From positions 75,555,001 to 75,619,000 of the forward strand of contig CM060831.1 in the NCBI GenBank assembly GCA_030762175.1: a stretch of 64,000 nucleotides of DNA. The letters are read 5' to 3'. This document shows positions 46,680 to 58,560 of this stretch, in pieces. The notes under the pieces are model-generated. The model made no database searches. It was not told the DNA's origin and saw only the letters and a program-made list of their open reading frames with translations. The stretch comes from Metallyticus violacea. Its lineage: Eukaryota > Arthropoda > Insecta > Mantodea > Metallyticidae. The first letter of the stretch is position 1, and each line of letters starts with the position of its first letter. The position numbers and the translations under genes were made by a program.

Positions 46680-47362
46680 AAGGCTGCAGTTTAAAAAGCT
46701 GTTTCATTGAATGGTTGCTCTAAATTATTAATTGAGGGAAAGTAGTTTTATAGTTGATTCACAATCACGTTGTAATTAAATATAATAAATTTAAATCGTT
46801 TAATTCATCACTAAATTTTGACATGGAATCAATAAAGTCAGATAGTGGTGGGAAATTATCAAAATATCTATTTTCAGTATAATTAGTCCATAGTTTATAT
46901 TTCTACTGAATGCATTGAAATCTTCTATTGTGTAAAGAGAATATTTTTGTTCCTGCCTTATAAACTAGCATTTTGCCCACTGAGATGAGAAAATATGTCG
47001 GCCAATTCGGTTAGTTGCATCAACCAAGATGGATTCCTTAAAACTCGGGATGGCAGATTCAAAAATCAAAAGAAATTCGGATTTTAGCTCAAAGCAGTAT
47101 GATTAACACTAAGCCGCACGCTTCCGTATGCAACAGGAGTCCTTTTTTTCACCGAGTGAAGCAAACAATCGAGTTTATAGTGTCTGACTTAATGAAGTTA
47201 TCATTTTAATAACAACTTCTTTCAATTGAAGTTGATTTTGTTTGCATCCAGGGCTTTTCGATATAGGAAACAATACATCCATATAGCTTGTGGTATAATA
47301 TTAGAATGGAGCTATTTAACAAGGCACCTGTTTCATCAATTAAGGTTTTTGCTCCTGTGTAA
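46680..47362. repeat. Long dispersed repeat, copy 2
   Basis: This is the collinear partner of 25272-25915; see that entry. It contains about 60 bp near 46975-47035 that has no counterpart in copy 1, where a poly(A)-like stretch sits instead. Confidence 0.8.
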
Positions 47363-47467
47363 CTGCAGAGTGAACATATTTCGGTGTTGTTTACTAACAA
47401 CCTGCACATCTAATCACATTAATAGTAAGATTAAAATAGATCACTGATGCAAAATATAATTTCAGTG

Positions 47468-47765
47468 TGCACCGACACGAGTGGTCAAGGTCATTAAAGC
47501 ACGACTCAAGAGCTGTAGGTTTGGGGTTCAATTCCTGCCACTACCCTTCTGACTCAAGTTATTTCAGGTTTTCTTCAGCATTCATAGATGGGAAATTGCG
47601 GGTAGGTACCAAAAACTTGGGTCTAAAACGCTTCCATCCTTAATATAAAAAAATAAAATAAAATAAAAAATTTCCCAATACATCATTTCATCTCATGTAT
47701 CATCAGTGTCTACCACCTGTGGTGCTTCAGCAGTAAAAACGTACGTTAAACACTATTAAAAGTGT
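47468..47765 (+). mobile_element. SINE-A copy
   Basis: The head 'cacgagtggtcaaggtcatt', B box 'ggggttcaattcc' and tail 'gttaaacactattaaaa' mark a SINE-A. It carries an A-rich insertion (aaaaaataaaataaaataaa) in the middle at about 47647-47668. Its target duplication is not clear. Confidence 0.9.
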
Positions 47766-48604
47766 CTGTTTGTAGAAGATATGGCAAATTTCACTTATCT
47801 GTTTACTAAAGAGTTTAGAGAAAGTCGCCTAGAAAGAAATACAGCGTATATTCTTGAAGTTAAAGGTACCACACTTCATAAGAGAGAAAGAGAGAAATGG
47901 TACAGACCAGACCTGGTAATGCTACTTGGGTGGTGTGAAGTTTACACTACTCTCAGTTAAATTTCTGTTGGAATCTTCATTAGGTTTCACGAGATTGCGG
48001 TAAGGAAGGAAGAATAGAAAGGAAAAGCTGTCACTTTAAACTGCCTCGCGATTCCTTCTTCCCGCCCTCTCATGCTACCGCAAGTTGGGAATTTCGGGAG
48101 ATTAGTTATCCAAGATGAAGTTCACTCTGACAGCAAAAAATGGGAAGCAGCTGAGTTAGCCTACTTTCCTTCTTTCGTATCAGAATATAGATAAGTTCTT
48201 CTCCCGTGGTAATTCACATTTTAACGTAAGTTCTTTTACCTCATAAGCCAATATATATCAGTATATTTTTACAGTTTTATTCCTGTGCATTATTAGTATA
48301 ATTATTATAAAATATCATAGCGACATCAAGATACAAGTGTATGGTCTGGAAAGTAATAAACGTAGAAGGAATGTACATAAATTACTTAGAACCAATACCT
48401 GCACAAAAAATTCCAAATATATTTGGAATTGTATGGAATTATTTGGAATTATATATGTAGCAAATAAAATAAGAGCAAGGTTCCATTTGTAATTCCTAAA
48501 AAATATAATGAGTTCTTAATCACAGCCGTTTCTATTTCATCTTCTTACTCTTTCACTAATTTACCCTCCTTTGTTTATAGACCTATATACCGAGGAAGTT
48601 TGAC
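47766..48604. other. Intergenic stretch with a perfect 18-bp palindrome
   Basis: The palindrome ttccaaatatatttggaa lies at about 48412-48429. No gene or repeat is recognised. Confidence 0.45.
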
Positions 48605-48615
48605 ATCAACGGGGC

Positions 48616-48916
48616 GTCGGTCCTGGTGGTGTAGTGGTTACCATATTTGCCTCCTATACCCAAAACGCGGGTTCGAACCCGGCCAGGATCGATGGATTTT
48701 TTCGGGCGTAAAAATCCGAAGTATGGCTTCCTTCGGAAGGGAAGTAAAGCCGTGGGTCCAGTGTCGTACATCTGCGGCACGAAAAAGAACCTCAAGCCTG
48801 AAAGAGAGGCCTCTGAGCAAAATTTGTCGGCCGTTTCACGCCCTGAGTTGAATGGGACGCGGATGACCTGAACTGTTAAAGAGCGTCCTTAAATAAATCA
48901 ATCAAAAAAAAAAAAA
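48616..48916 (+). mobile_element. SINE-B, young copy with target duplication
   Basis: This copy runs from 'tcggtcctggtggtgtagtg' (A box) through 'cgggttcgaacccgg' (B box) to 'taaataaatcaatc' and an A run. The 11-mer atcaacggggc flanks it at 48605-48615 and 48917-48927. It differs from the copy at 58175-58469 at only about a dozen positions, so both are recent. Open frames on both strands arise from the SINE and do not encode proteins. Confidence 0.95.
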
Positions 48917-49152
48917 ATCAACGGGGCCAGTCTCCGTCTTGAAGCTGTTTACTCTGAACGCAATAGAGTACACATGCACACTGAGGAACGCTCCAGTAAA
49001 TTCTGTGTCAGGATCACCTCAATGACATCACTTATACAGAGAACGCAAACATAAACAGATGGAATGAAGGTGAAACCGTAGTAAAGGAATGCTTCCTTGT
49101 CCAATGCGCCACCATCCTCCTGAGTCAACTCGCTTGGCCATGAACAAGAGTT

Positions 49153-49431
49153 ACCGCCACGAGTGGCCGAGATCGTTAAGGCACGAACTCGTGAACGGGA
49201 AGTCTTGAGTTCGAATCCCGCCAGGACCGTTCGCCATAACTGAGGGTTTTTCCAGGTTTTCCACAGTCCTCATAAATGGCAATTTTTGGCAATGGCAAAT
49301 AAACTTAGGCCTGGAACGCTTCCTTCCTTAAAAAAATTCCTTTCCCAATTTACCATTTCATCTCATGTATCACCAGCGTACACCGCCTGCGGTGCCTCAT
49401 AGTAAAACGGGCGTTAAACACTAATAAAAAA
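49153..49431 (+). mobile_element. SINE-A copy with target duplication
   Basis: 'cacgagtggccgagatcgtt' is the A-box region, 'agttcgaatcccgcc' the B-box region and 'gttaaacactaataaaaa' the tail. The repeats atgaacaagagtt (49140-49152) and atgaacaacagtt (49432-49444) differ at one position and form a 13-bp target duplication. It is one of the best-preserved SINE-A copies. Confidence 0.92.
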
Positions 49432-49789
49432 ATGAACAACAGTTGTATAAATAGTTATATATGTGCATCGGAATCATTTAGCACTTAACATCAAGTTAAG
49501 TACACTCAAACACAGGCTATGAGGTATCTCCCATGGATGATACAAAATCTTCTGAGATATCTCTTTTGAATTTTACCATAATGCTTCTATTGTGCGGTTG
49601 TATACGAACCGTTTACGGCATAGACACGAAAGTATTACACTGTGTTTTTTCGGCATGCATATTTTTTCGTAAAAACTAATGTTAAGATCATTCTTTTCAA
49701 ATATATAATTGTGTTAATGGACCTTAAAAAAATAAATCTTATAAAGCAATACTAATAAGATTTTATAATATTACATAGTATACGTATGG

Positions 49790-50110
49790 GTCTTGAAAAA
49801 GAACGAAGAACGACAAATTAAAGCACCTCAAATTAGTTTTTAACACCACTAGAAGAGATCACAATAGAACCGATGATATCTACCAACAATTAGGAATACA
49901 ATAGATATATAAACCTATAGAAAGAAATGGAAATATCGTGAAAAAGGACGACAAGTATTAAATTATCAAAGATATTATCATTATAAACCAAGAGAATCCA
50001 GATCAGTGGAAGGACTTAAAAAGAGATGTATAAAGTAATACTTTCAAGACGTTGCTTCTGTACTGGAAAATAAGAATTCCATCTTTTTAAGGAAAAAGAA
50101 GAAGAAGAAC
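49790..50110 (+). pseudogene. LINE ORF2 C-terminal tail fragment
   Basis: The plus strand reads HLKLVFNTTRRDHNRTDDIY, QQLGIQ, ERNGNIVKKDD and, after a shift, NYQRYYHYKPRESRSVEGLK. Many RTE/CR1-type LINE ORFs finish with 'RNEDIR..LGI..I...I...R..W..H..R.' and 'YKPRG.RS.GRP.KRW', and the order and spacing agree. It ends in a (gaa)n-rich tail at 50093-50108. The catalytic domains are missing because of 5' truncation. Confidence 0.6.
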
Positions 50111-52540
50111 ATATGACTAACTACTTAAGGAGAAACAATTAATGACTGCATTTAAAAATGTCCAAGCAACTCTTATTGTGTTTATCTTAAGTAAAATATT
50201 TTATTATAAAATAAATGCACTTAAGGGCAAATTGCTTGCGTTTAAAAGACTTAGTTATTCCTCCACTGTTTCTATTCGCAACAACCGAACATTTCAAGAG
50301 CACCGTGAGCTAATTGTAAACATGTTTTTTGAATTAATGCAGATTAAATCTTTACTCGTGTAATGATCAAGCTTAGCATCAAAAGTGTTATTTTATTCAA
50401 TGAATTCAATAGTGCATTAGAGGTATCTTGGCAATTACTGTTACAATGCTGAATTATCTCGCTCGCGCATCTACCGAGCCCGGGAATGCTAATAGGGTAC
50501 CTAACATTTCCGCTTGAGTGAAAACCGTCGAGGTATGGTAAATGTATCCTATGACTCCCAGAATTTGAACCCATATGACGTGAATATTGTCATGCATTTA
50601 AACGAATAACAAAACATTAATTAAGGTGTATATTTCCAGTTCAAGGAAATTAGAAGCTTTCTCTTGGCGAGCATCTGAAGATATATGGAAATTAGTCAGA
50701 TCTAAATATTATTTTATGCTGTTACAGTCTGCAATTATTACTAGCAATCCTTCCACGTGCTACGGTAGAAGCTAAAGATGAAATTAGAACATCAGCCAGA
50801 TTACAAATACTAAACTTAGCAAATACAATACTAAGTCATGAGGAAGGAGAGATTGAAAGGGATGGAGTGAAGGTAAGAGGGCAAATAGAGTAAGGCGGAG
50901 AAGAAAAGAAGAACAAAAAGAAGATGAAGAGAAGGAGGAAGGAGAACAGAGGAGTGAGGTGTAAAAGATGAAGTTGGTGATAATTATATCAATGATTGCA
51001 AAACAATAATAGCATAACAATTAGAGAGAAAGAAAGTGAGGGAAGGAGAGAGGAAAGAAGACCGAGTGAAGAGTTGAGATACAAGAAGGGAGTGATACAC
51101 ATCACAAATACATCATTAACACATCACTAACAACTACTCCACCATTCAACTAATGATGAAGAAAGAAGACCGAGAGTAGACATGGTGCTTATTATAGTAA
51201 AAAACATACTACAAAAGGAGGAATGAATGAAGATGGAGGGGAGGTAAGGATTACGGGGGAAGAAGGGGCATGGGTAAGCGATACAAGAACAAGGAAACGA
51301 TGGTAATTTAAATGGGATAGTGAGGTGTTTGATTAGTATTTGTGTTGAGTGATAAATAGTAATGAAATACCAGATAAGTTATATAAACAGTGAAAGTAGT
51401 GAACAAATAGTAAATTGAAGAATAGCGAGTAACGATTATATCTACATATAGTATTAGTGACAGAATAGCAAGAGTAAAAGCATACTTAAAGTAAATGCTC
51501 AATATATTAACTGCACTGAGCTAGAAAAGGTGGAGTTCAGAGCATTTGTTAACAAAACATTAAAACCTAAATAATGATTTAAATAAGAAGTGATTACAGC
51601 ATGTGGAACTAAATGTAAAATAGGAATTAAATTGTGTTAGATAGATGCTAGTTGTCATCATTCGGTTTCCGACGATCAATTTAGTTCTTGTACTTAGCTG
51701 GTTCCCAATAGCATGTATATTATTAAATTATTTAAAGAATCGTTTGATTCTATGTTCTATTTAGTTTATTGTTATATTATATTTTCTTTTTATAGATTAT
51801 AATCTGTAAAATGTATAATGCTTAATGAAATATTTTATATAAATAATAAATTATAAAATTTGGAATACACGTCCCAGTAACAAGGTGTTGAGATGGAGCA
51901 TTGCACATTTTATTTTATTTTATAAACATAAAAGACAAGAGGCTTCTTAAATTTATTCATTGAGATAGATATCAACAATCAGTGTTTAAATAAGTTGATG
52001 TTTAATGTTTAATGATTTTTCAGTTTTTCAGTTTCTAGTCCTCTTTGGTGACATGATATCAAGTTATGAGCTGATGAACTTCCATAATTTTTGTTGATTA
52101 TGAACGTTAACATTTTAAATTTAGTTTATTATGTTATAATGTGGTACTAAATAATTATTGTGAATGTTTTAACCATATAAAGTGTCACATATTTTGTTAT
52201 AGTTGCAAATGTAAAACTCCAGTAAAATGGTACTCTACACTCCACATATGCAGTGTAGAAAAAAACTGTGGCCACTAAAATTGAGATGCTTGAAATATTT
52301 TTACTTCCAGGTTATGTAAAGTAAATACTGTGCAGTTTTCATGAAAACTTAGGGGAAATAGTAGAGCTGTCAGACTCTAATATCCTGTAACCGTCATATA
52401 AAAAACTTGGTTAAGAAGTAGAAATCGTTTCTCAGAAAAGATTCAATTCTTTGTCTCAAGATCTGTACGTTCAAAAAGGAAATTAAAAAAAAAAATTGGA
52501 ACCACTGGCAGTAAGTTACGCATAAACAAATATTTTTTCT
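50111..52540. other. Intergenic stretch with a polypurine tract
   Basis: From about 50836 to 51070 the plus strand is strongly purine-rich (ggagaagaaaagaagaac and similar), giving misleading Ser/Leu-rich minus ORFs. No other feature is recognised. Confidence 0.5.
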
Positions 52541-52544
52541 CCCG

Positions 52545-52784
52545 CTTTGCTTTATTTTTCCCCTGAGAAATTTTGTTCAGATGCCTCTTTTTTCAGGCTT
52601 GAGGTTCTTTTACGTGCCGTAAATCTACGATATGGGGCCCACGACTTTACTTCCTCTCCGAAGGAAGTCATACTTAGGATTTTCACGTCCGAAAAAATCC
52701 ATCGATCTCGGCCGGGATTAAACCCGCGGTTTTGGATTTAGATGGCAAGTATGGTTACCACTACACCACCGGGACCGACCGCCG
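52545..52784 (-). mobile_element. SINE-B copy, minus strand, 3' truncated
   Basis: The tRNA-like part is at the right (minus strand 'ggtcccggtggtgtagtggt') and the body continues to 'cctgaaaaaagaggcatctg' at the left; the 3' tail is absent. Moderate divergence. Confidence 0.88.
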
Positions 52785-54084
52785 CTTTGCTATTGCTGAT
52801 ATTGTTACACGACATTGTGCAATTGCCACTTTGATTATCTTTTCTTTGTAATTCAATCTTTTGTTCATCGCATTCGGAAGAAGTGCATCATATGTGAGTG
52901 TGGTTGGCTTCTTTGCCACAGTTTAATGTCTTTCATAACGACGAAGGCTCAAAGAAACGATGAAAGAAGTTTTGATAACATAAAATAAGTCCGGAGTTCA
53001 CGACGCTTAAAATTAACTGACATTTACTTTTTTAATGTAAGGAAAAAAAGTTCCGAAGAAAACCTTACGCAGGCAACTTTCCTTGCAACTCGGAACTTCC
53101 GGATATGCAGGTAGTCGGACTAGCCATAAGATCATGAAGGCGGCTGTTTGGCTAAAATGAAGTCAACCAAACGAATGCAACATTCAAAGGGAACTACGGA
53201 AACCAGCAACGGCATCCAACATGAGAGTTTTGTCTAGATATAGACCGCGCAGATGGCGCTCACACGTACTCTGTGTAAAACGAAGTTTTTATAGTTTCAT
53301 TATCTGAACGTGTAAACTGCGACACAGAAAATTCATTCGTTTCTAAGACACGAGTTCTTCTGTTTGATTATGAACATATTATAAGGACGATCCATAATAC
53401 TACCATCGTTTATTTATCTGCAGGACACGAAGGGAAATCACACAGAAAAACTTTAAACTAGTCAAAAAGAGCTTTATGTATTTGTATGTGTAACGTGTAG
53501 ATGTGTTTATAATTTTGAAAATAAATTATTTTGAAACTCAAACATGACTTTAAGAACTTGCTGTATAAACTACCTTTAGTTACATAATCCAAGTTTATAT
53601 ATATCTAAATGCTAAATCGTTCACTGAATAAAAAAAAAATTAAAGTGCAATATTGATCGCATTATTTGCTTTGTTAAAATACTTTCCTGAACTAAAATAG
53701 TGAAAATAACCTATAGTTACAAATATTCTTAAATGTTTCAGAGACAAAACAGAAATATTGTTAGAAATAGAATAAATACAAAATGTTTAAAACAGGTGGT
53801 ATATTTAAGATGTAATTTTTATGAAATGTTTTTTTTTAAAAAATATATATTTACTATATGGTAACTACTGATGTTTTATTCTCAAAATTTAAAAAAAAAA
53901 TTGCATGCCTTTTTTTCAGTATTATAAAATAATAAGCGTATAAATTGTTATGACAAATTTTAAGAAATTTCACTTCAATATATACTTTATAACCTTTTTA
54001 TTAGTTACACAATGACGAACCATGTATATTAATGGATCTCAAAATTTTTAAAATGAGCTGTAGGTGTTTTTAAATTGCACACTA
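52785..54084. other. AT-rich intergenic stretch
   Basis: No supported feature; ORFs are all short. Confidence 0.45.
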
Positions 54085-54545
54085 TGGAGTTTGATGATCT
54101 GTATAGCCAAAATCAGGTGATCATCACTGCTACAATTTCAGGATGAATCGATCCACAGTTGTCTATTTAGGTAATGCTGAAAGTCTACATGCGAGAATGA
54201 TGCAGCCCCGTTTTGTTAGTAAATGAACTGTTTCTCTTCATCCACGGTTGTGGTATTAACTTTTTACAACATGTACAGGTGCATACCAGTTAATGTGTCC
54301 TTCCAAAAAGATTGGGCTTAACTTCATCTTCTGAAAACGCCACAAAAAGGTTCACTTTGGAGCTTTATATTCCATCTCGAAGACAGCGTAAGGAGTCGGA
54401 GATTTCCATATTCGGACATTCTTTTATTGACTCTTTCGGATAAATAAAAATGTAGTTTCGTCACTAAAAAGATCCTTTCCCACAAATTCTCATCCATTTC
54501 TATCATGGACAGCGAATTCTCACAAAGCGCATACGAATGCATTTA
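54085..54545 (-). pseudogene. DUF4817-type transposase remnant
   Basis: The minus frame 54542-54324 reads MIEMDENLWERIFLVTKLHF and then YLSERVNKR. Relatives have 'ERI.FSDEATFHLSG.VN.HN', so the block with the first catalytic Asp has become LVTK. Downstream, in another frame, QNGAASFSHVDFQHYLN (near 54190) corresponds to 'QQDGAPPHY...VR.YLN', where the second catalytic Asp is Asn. It is a separate, older copy than that at 11.8 kb. Confidence 0.7.
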
Positions 54546-55324
54546 AGGGTGTAATGTGAAATTATAAAAAAACTTCCTTAAGCATTTATGTTTAATAATT
54601 TCTAAAATATGATCTGTAGTAATGAATAATATTTCATGTTCAACCGGTATAGTATATATATTTTTTGTATATAAATTTAACAGACAAACTAGAGCTGAAA
54701 CAGAAATAGTGAAAATTTTAATGTAAAAACGAGCAAATCAATAAAAATCAACTTCTCTTGTTAAAAGTATTTTCAAGACATCAGCATGCAATATCTCGTA
54801 AACAAGATTGTGGTAAAAAAAATAGTTATTGCGTTTTCTATGGCGGGTGCAAAGACAGTCAAAATAATATTTTGCTTCAGGGAAGTAAGAAAGTTTGTTG
54901 TCGGCTAACATGAAACATTGTAAATCCCAAACACTGCCAATCATAGTGAATAATTGGATCACAGTACGAAAGAGAACCATCTCCAGAACGATGATATGAG
55001 GTAGTGATCAGTGATGCAAGTATCCTACATTTCCCGGTAACAATTTATAGTGAAGCAAAAGAACATATCATGTCTGCTCTCCCTTAGTTCCTAATACGTA
55101 GTTTCCGCAACAACCTTCTTTCAGCGAAGCAGAAATCCTGTTGTTCCTCAGAATCAGAGGAAGCGAAGGGTGTATCGATATCTCAAGACTTCTCTCGTTA
55201 TTCCCTAAAGACTGCACGCTGTTTAAACTTAAATCTAGCAGGTACATCATTAACCTTTGTACTCCAGTGACATCTTCCCCGTAACGTTTCGCTGTTAAAG
55301 CGCTTCTACCTACTCTCAGAGTTG
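54546..55324. other. AT-rich intergenic stretch
   Basis: A minus-strand ORF of 80 codons (54980-54738) has an aromatic-rich sequence and no recognised motif. Nothing else is supported. Confidence 0.4.
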
Positions 55325-55325
55325 A

Positions 55326-55379
<54 letters not shown>
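55325..55379. repeat. (AAT)n microsatellite
   Basis: About 18 uninterrupted aat units. It gives an artificial poly-Ile start to a minus-strand ORF. Confidence 0.97.
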
Positions 55380-55381
<2 letters not shown>

Positions 55382-55755
55382 TATATTGCACTGTGTGAAT
55401 TTATAGACGCTGAAGACTATGCAAATTTATTTGGTGATGATAATGCCATCTATACAAAGGCGTTTGGTGTTGAATCATCATCATCTACATCGCGTGTAGC
55501 AAAGATCATTCCATCTCTTCTTTGGCTCACCTAATTCCAAAATTTATATGGTTTATATTTTACATTTTATTTTGGTATCCTAGTATTATTACTAGATATA
55601 TTCGCTCTGAATTTCTCATTATTGTAATTTTTTTTTTTTTTCAATTCTTAAACTTCTTCTTAAATCTTCACTTCTAACTTGTTAGTGCTTTATATTCCTT
55701 CCACATTTCTCAGATGCACTATTTCTGTTATTTGGAGTCTTCTTTCATCTTCTCT

Positions 55756-56015
55756 TTTTAGGATAGTGTTTAACGCCTGTGTTTACTACAAGCGGTGGAC
55801 ACCGATGATACATGAGTTGAAATGATATATTGGGAAAGGATTCTTTTCTTAAAGAGGGAAACGTCCCAGGCCTAAGTTTAGGATACTCCCCGGCATTTGC
55901 CATTTATGAGGACGGAGGAAATCTTGGAAAAAAACTTATTGTGGAGGACGGTTCTAGTGGGATTCGAACCCCAGAAATCTCGCTCACCCTTAACGACCTT
56001 GGCCACTCGTGCCAG
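55756..56015 (-). mobile_element. SINE-A copy with 13-bp target duplication
   Basis: The left end is the tail ('agtgtttaacgcctgtgttt' on the plus strand) and the right end the tRNA-like head ('ggcacgagtggccaaggtcg' on the minus strand). The 13-mer tttcatcttctct at 55743-55755 and 56016-56028 is a perfect target duplication. The head shows a small deletion between the A and B boxes. Confidence 0.92.
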
Positions 56016-56384
56016 TTTCATCTTCTCTGCTCCATAAAAACAAGTGTGAAGCGCAATGGTTTTATACAATTTCTTTTGTTTCTTTCCTAACTTTATTTTT
56101 AAATCTATATAAATAGTACCGTTAATTTTACTTGTTATTTAAATAGTTTTATATACATCATCAGAATTAAAGGACGTTTAAGGATATAATTTTTCGTTTA
56201 GGCTATTTCCAGCAAAAATCTTTTTTTTTTCTTTTTTTTAAATTTTTGAACCCCAGAATTTCATATATCTTGTCTTTTAAGATAATATTGCTAAATTACA
56301 TGATTTTATATTTTTCCCCATTCAAATATAATAATTTGATATTTTCTCATTTTCAGCAATCGTTCGCAAATAATATAGTAAACA

Positions 56385-56978
56385 CGAGGGCTGGAAAGTA
56401 TTGGCAATACATTTATAGTTAGCAAACCTCTTAGTATAGAAGCTGCAGACTTTTACATTCCTTCAATATAATTCTCTGCCACAGCCATCGCCTGCTGCCA
56501 CACTTCTGGAAGACACTGGGTCTGCTGCTCTACGACTAGCCACAAGCCATGTTCGTGAAGCAGCGCTCTCTGCAACAAGCCTGGCTTGTTCTGACTTCTG
56601 CGGCTAACTGCCTCACTTTCCATCAAGACCCAGATCCAGCAGAGAATGAATCAAGTCAATGTAATGCGCTTGAAACGTGATGCATCTTCCACTCTATTGT
56701 ATCTCTGTCGAAAGTATGGCACCCTATGAACCACCGTTCGATATGATACAGTTTCATTGCCATAGGCTTCTTGTACACTTGCACGACATTCCCTCATGCA
56801 CTCTCAATTTTAATTCATGTACTGCTTACTTTTTAAACCATCAATTTATGGCAGCTCAATTTTGCACCGTTAGTCGGCTCGCCCGTCCAAAGATACCTCT
56901 AGATAATCTGAGAAAAATGTCTTCATATGTTTATTAACAGCCTAGCGAGTGTGTCCACTAATTTCTATCCAGTCCTCG
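56385..56978 (-). mobile_element. Internally deleted mariner, 594 bp
   Basis: The ends 'cgagggctggaaagtattgg' (left) and, on the minus strand, 'cgaggactggatagaaatta' (right) form an imperfect terminal inverted repeat. A TA follows at 56979-56980. The minus strand codes for RASVQEAYGNETVSYRTV near 56770 (first helix-turn-helix of mariner transposases) and for LPEVWQQAMAVAENYIEGM near 56480 (the very C-terminus). The whole catalytic region between them is missing, so this is a short derivative. The end sequence relates it to the element at 40435. Confidence 0.75.
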
Positions 56979-57890
56979 TAATGTATTAAATTCATATTCA
57001 GTAAACCGAATAACTTTAACTTAGAGCTCTAGGTATGGTAGCGATTGCGACTTCTAGTCCGGGGGTCTTGGGTTAAGATTCCCTGTCACGTTAAGTTGTC
57101 TGGGTAACATGTTTTTCCTTATTATGAGAAGAAGAATATTAGATAGTTTTAAAGCGCCAAGGACTCCGAGTTCATCTCTGCACACTATAGACCTATACTT
57201 TCTCCTAGAGTATTTACGTTCACAATCTATAGATATCGCTACAGTCACAATGCAGTCAAAGTAACTTGCGCATGTTATTCCCAGCTTCCTAAACGGCAGA
57301 GGAGGTAAAAAATAAGTTGCCATATACTGACAGCTTGCAGTGTGTACTTACCTGTTCTCATCTTGGCTTCTTTTTACCAAAATTGTGATGCGGTTGGTGA
57401 CAAACATAAACGTCAGGACATTTCAGGAGCGGAAAGAAGGCACTAAAGCAATGGAAACATGTTTTTGATTGCTATCATGCTAAGTGTCCTAGAAATGAAA
57501 TAGAAAGAGGGAAAAAGCAATGCTTAGACAACATTTCATAGTAATTATACACTTTTGTCACTCTGTGGACCTGATGTCGTGCATGTTATGTGCTACTTGC
57601 GACAGGAGTTACGGCAGGATGTACGCCCTAGACGTGAAGTGATGACACCGTTTATCAAGCTTGAGGTGACCCACAAGGTATGGACCGGGTTCGTCATTCC
57701 GGACAAAAAGGTGTCAGTGGTTTGGCCAATATGGGCAAGGCTCCGCTTGAACAGTTTGGATATACTGTTTGGGGTTGTCAATAAGGTATGCCCTGGCCAC
57801 CACGGGTAACAGGATTGTAGCAAAAAATTAGAAGCCTGTGTGGTGTTTGAATAATCCATTCGATAGTATGAGCTAATGAGACTAACTGGT

Positions 57891-57891
<1 letters not shown>
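56979..57891. other. Intergenic stretch with a possible tRNA-like head
   Basis: At 57030-57090 'tcttgggttaagattccctg' looks like a B box of a decayed SINE. The GC-richer part 57550-57830 is open on both strands for more than 80 codons but without known motif. No gene is supported. Confidence 0.35.

Positions 57892-57970
<79 letters not shown>
57892..57970. repeat. Poly(T) tract, 79 nt
   Basis: This uninterrupted run of 79 T is the poly(A) tail of a minus-strand retrocopy (57971-58560). Such long pure tails shorten fast, so it points to a recent insertion, unless assembly slippage added length. Confidence 0.9.
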
Positions 57971-57975
<5 letters not shown>

Positions 57976-58560
57976 GATGACTTTATTTATTTAATGTAGG
58001 CAGTGGAGGTTGGTAGTCCTGGTTGGTTCTAGTAGACCTATTTGCTCGAAAGTTATGTTAGCGTGGAGGTGGTGCCGGATAGTTTGTGGGCAGTTTCTCG
58101 TCCTTTGGAGAACTGTTGTCGGTGTCAGTAGTTGAGTTTTCATAGTATAGTTTTTCTGCTATGTCGGCTCGGATGTCGGTCCTGGTGGTGTAGTGGTTAC
58201 CATACTTGCCTCCTATACCCAAAACGCGGGTTCGAACCCGGCCAGGACCGATGGATTTTTTCGGGCGTAAAAATCGTAAGTATGGCTTCCTTCGGAAGGG
58301 AAGTAAAGCCGTGGGTCCCGTGTCGTACATTTACGGCACGATAAAGAACCTCAAGCCTGAAAGAGAGGCCTCTGAGCAAAATTTGTCGGCCGTTTCACGC
58401 CCTGAGTTGAATGGGACGCTGATGACCTGAGCTGTTAAAGAGCGTCCTTAAATAAATCAATCAATCAAATCGGCTCGGATTGAATTCAGGTATATTGCTC
58501 CTCGTTAACTTGACGTAAGCCCCTGAACAAATGCAGCAATCTGTGGGAAAGAGGGGCGCT
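57971..58560 (-). pseudogene. Poly(A)-tailed retrocopy 3' end, split by SINE-B
   Basis: Reading the minus strand toward the A79 tail there is a coding-like stretch (RADIAEKLYYENSTTDTDNS and SPKDEKLPTNYPAPPPR, stop near 58060), about 85 bp of 3' UTR, and aataaataaa about 13-20 nt before the tail, which is the right place for a polyadenylation signal. A SINE-B with target duplication interrupts it at 58175-58469. Beyond the SINE the frame soon meets a stop, so the 5' part is unclear. The source could be a host mRNA or a LINE; the Pro-rich C-terminus is not recognised. Confidence 0.5.
58175..58469 (+). mobile_element. SINE-B, young copy with target duplication
   Basis: A near-consensus SINE-B from 'tcggtcctggtggtgtagtg' to 'taaataaatcaatcaatcaa'. 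The 11-mer tcggctcggat flanks it at 58164-58174 and 58470-58480. The B box 'cgggttcgaacccgg' is intact. Because it sits inside the retrocopy ending at 57892, it is younger than that insertion. Confidence 0.95.

Noticed and set aside
57593..57859. 88-codon minus-strand ORF as a gene
   Set aside because: The plus strand is open over nearly the same range and neither translation shows a known motif.
58175..58245. Functional tRNA gene in SINE-B
   Set aside because: The A and B boxes are good, but the anticodon arm does not pair and the sequence is part of a 295-bp repeated element.
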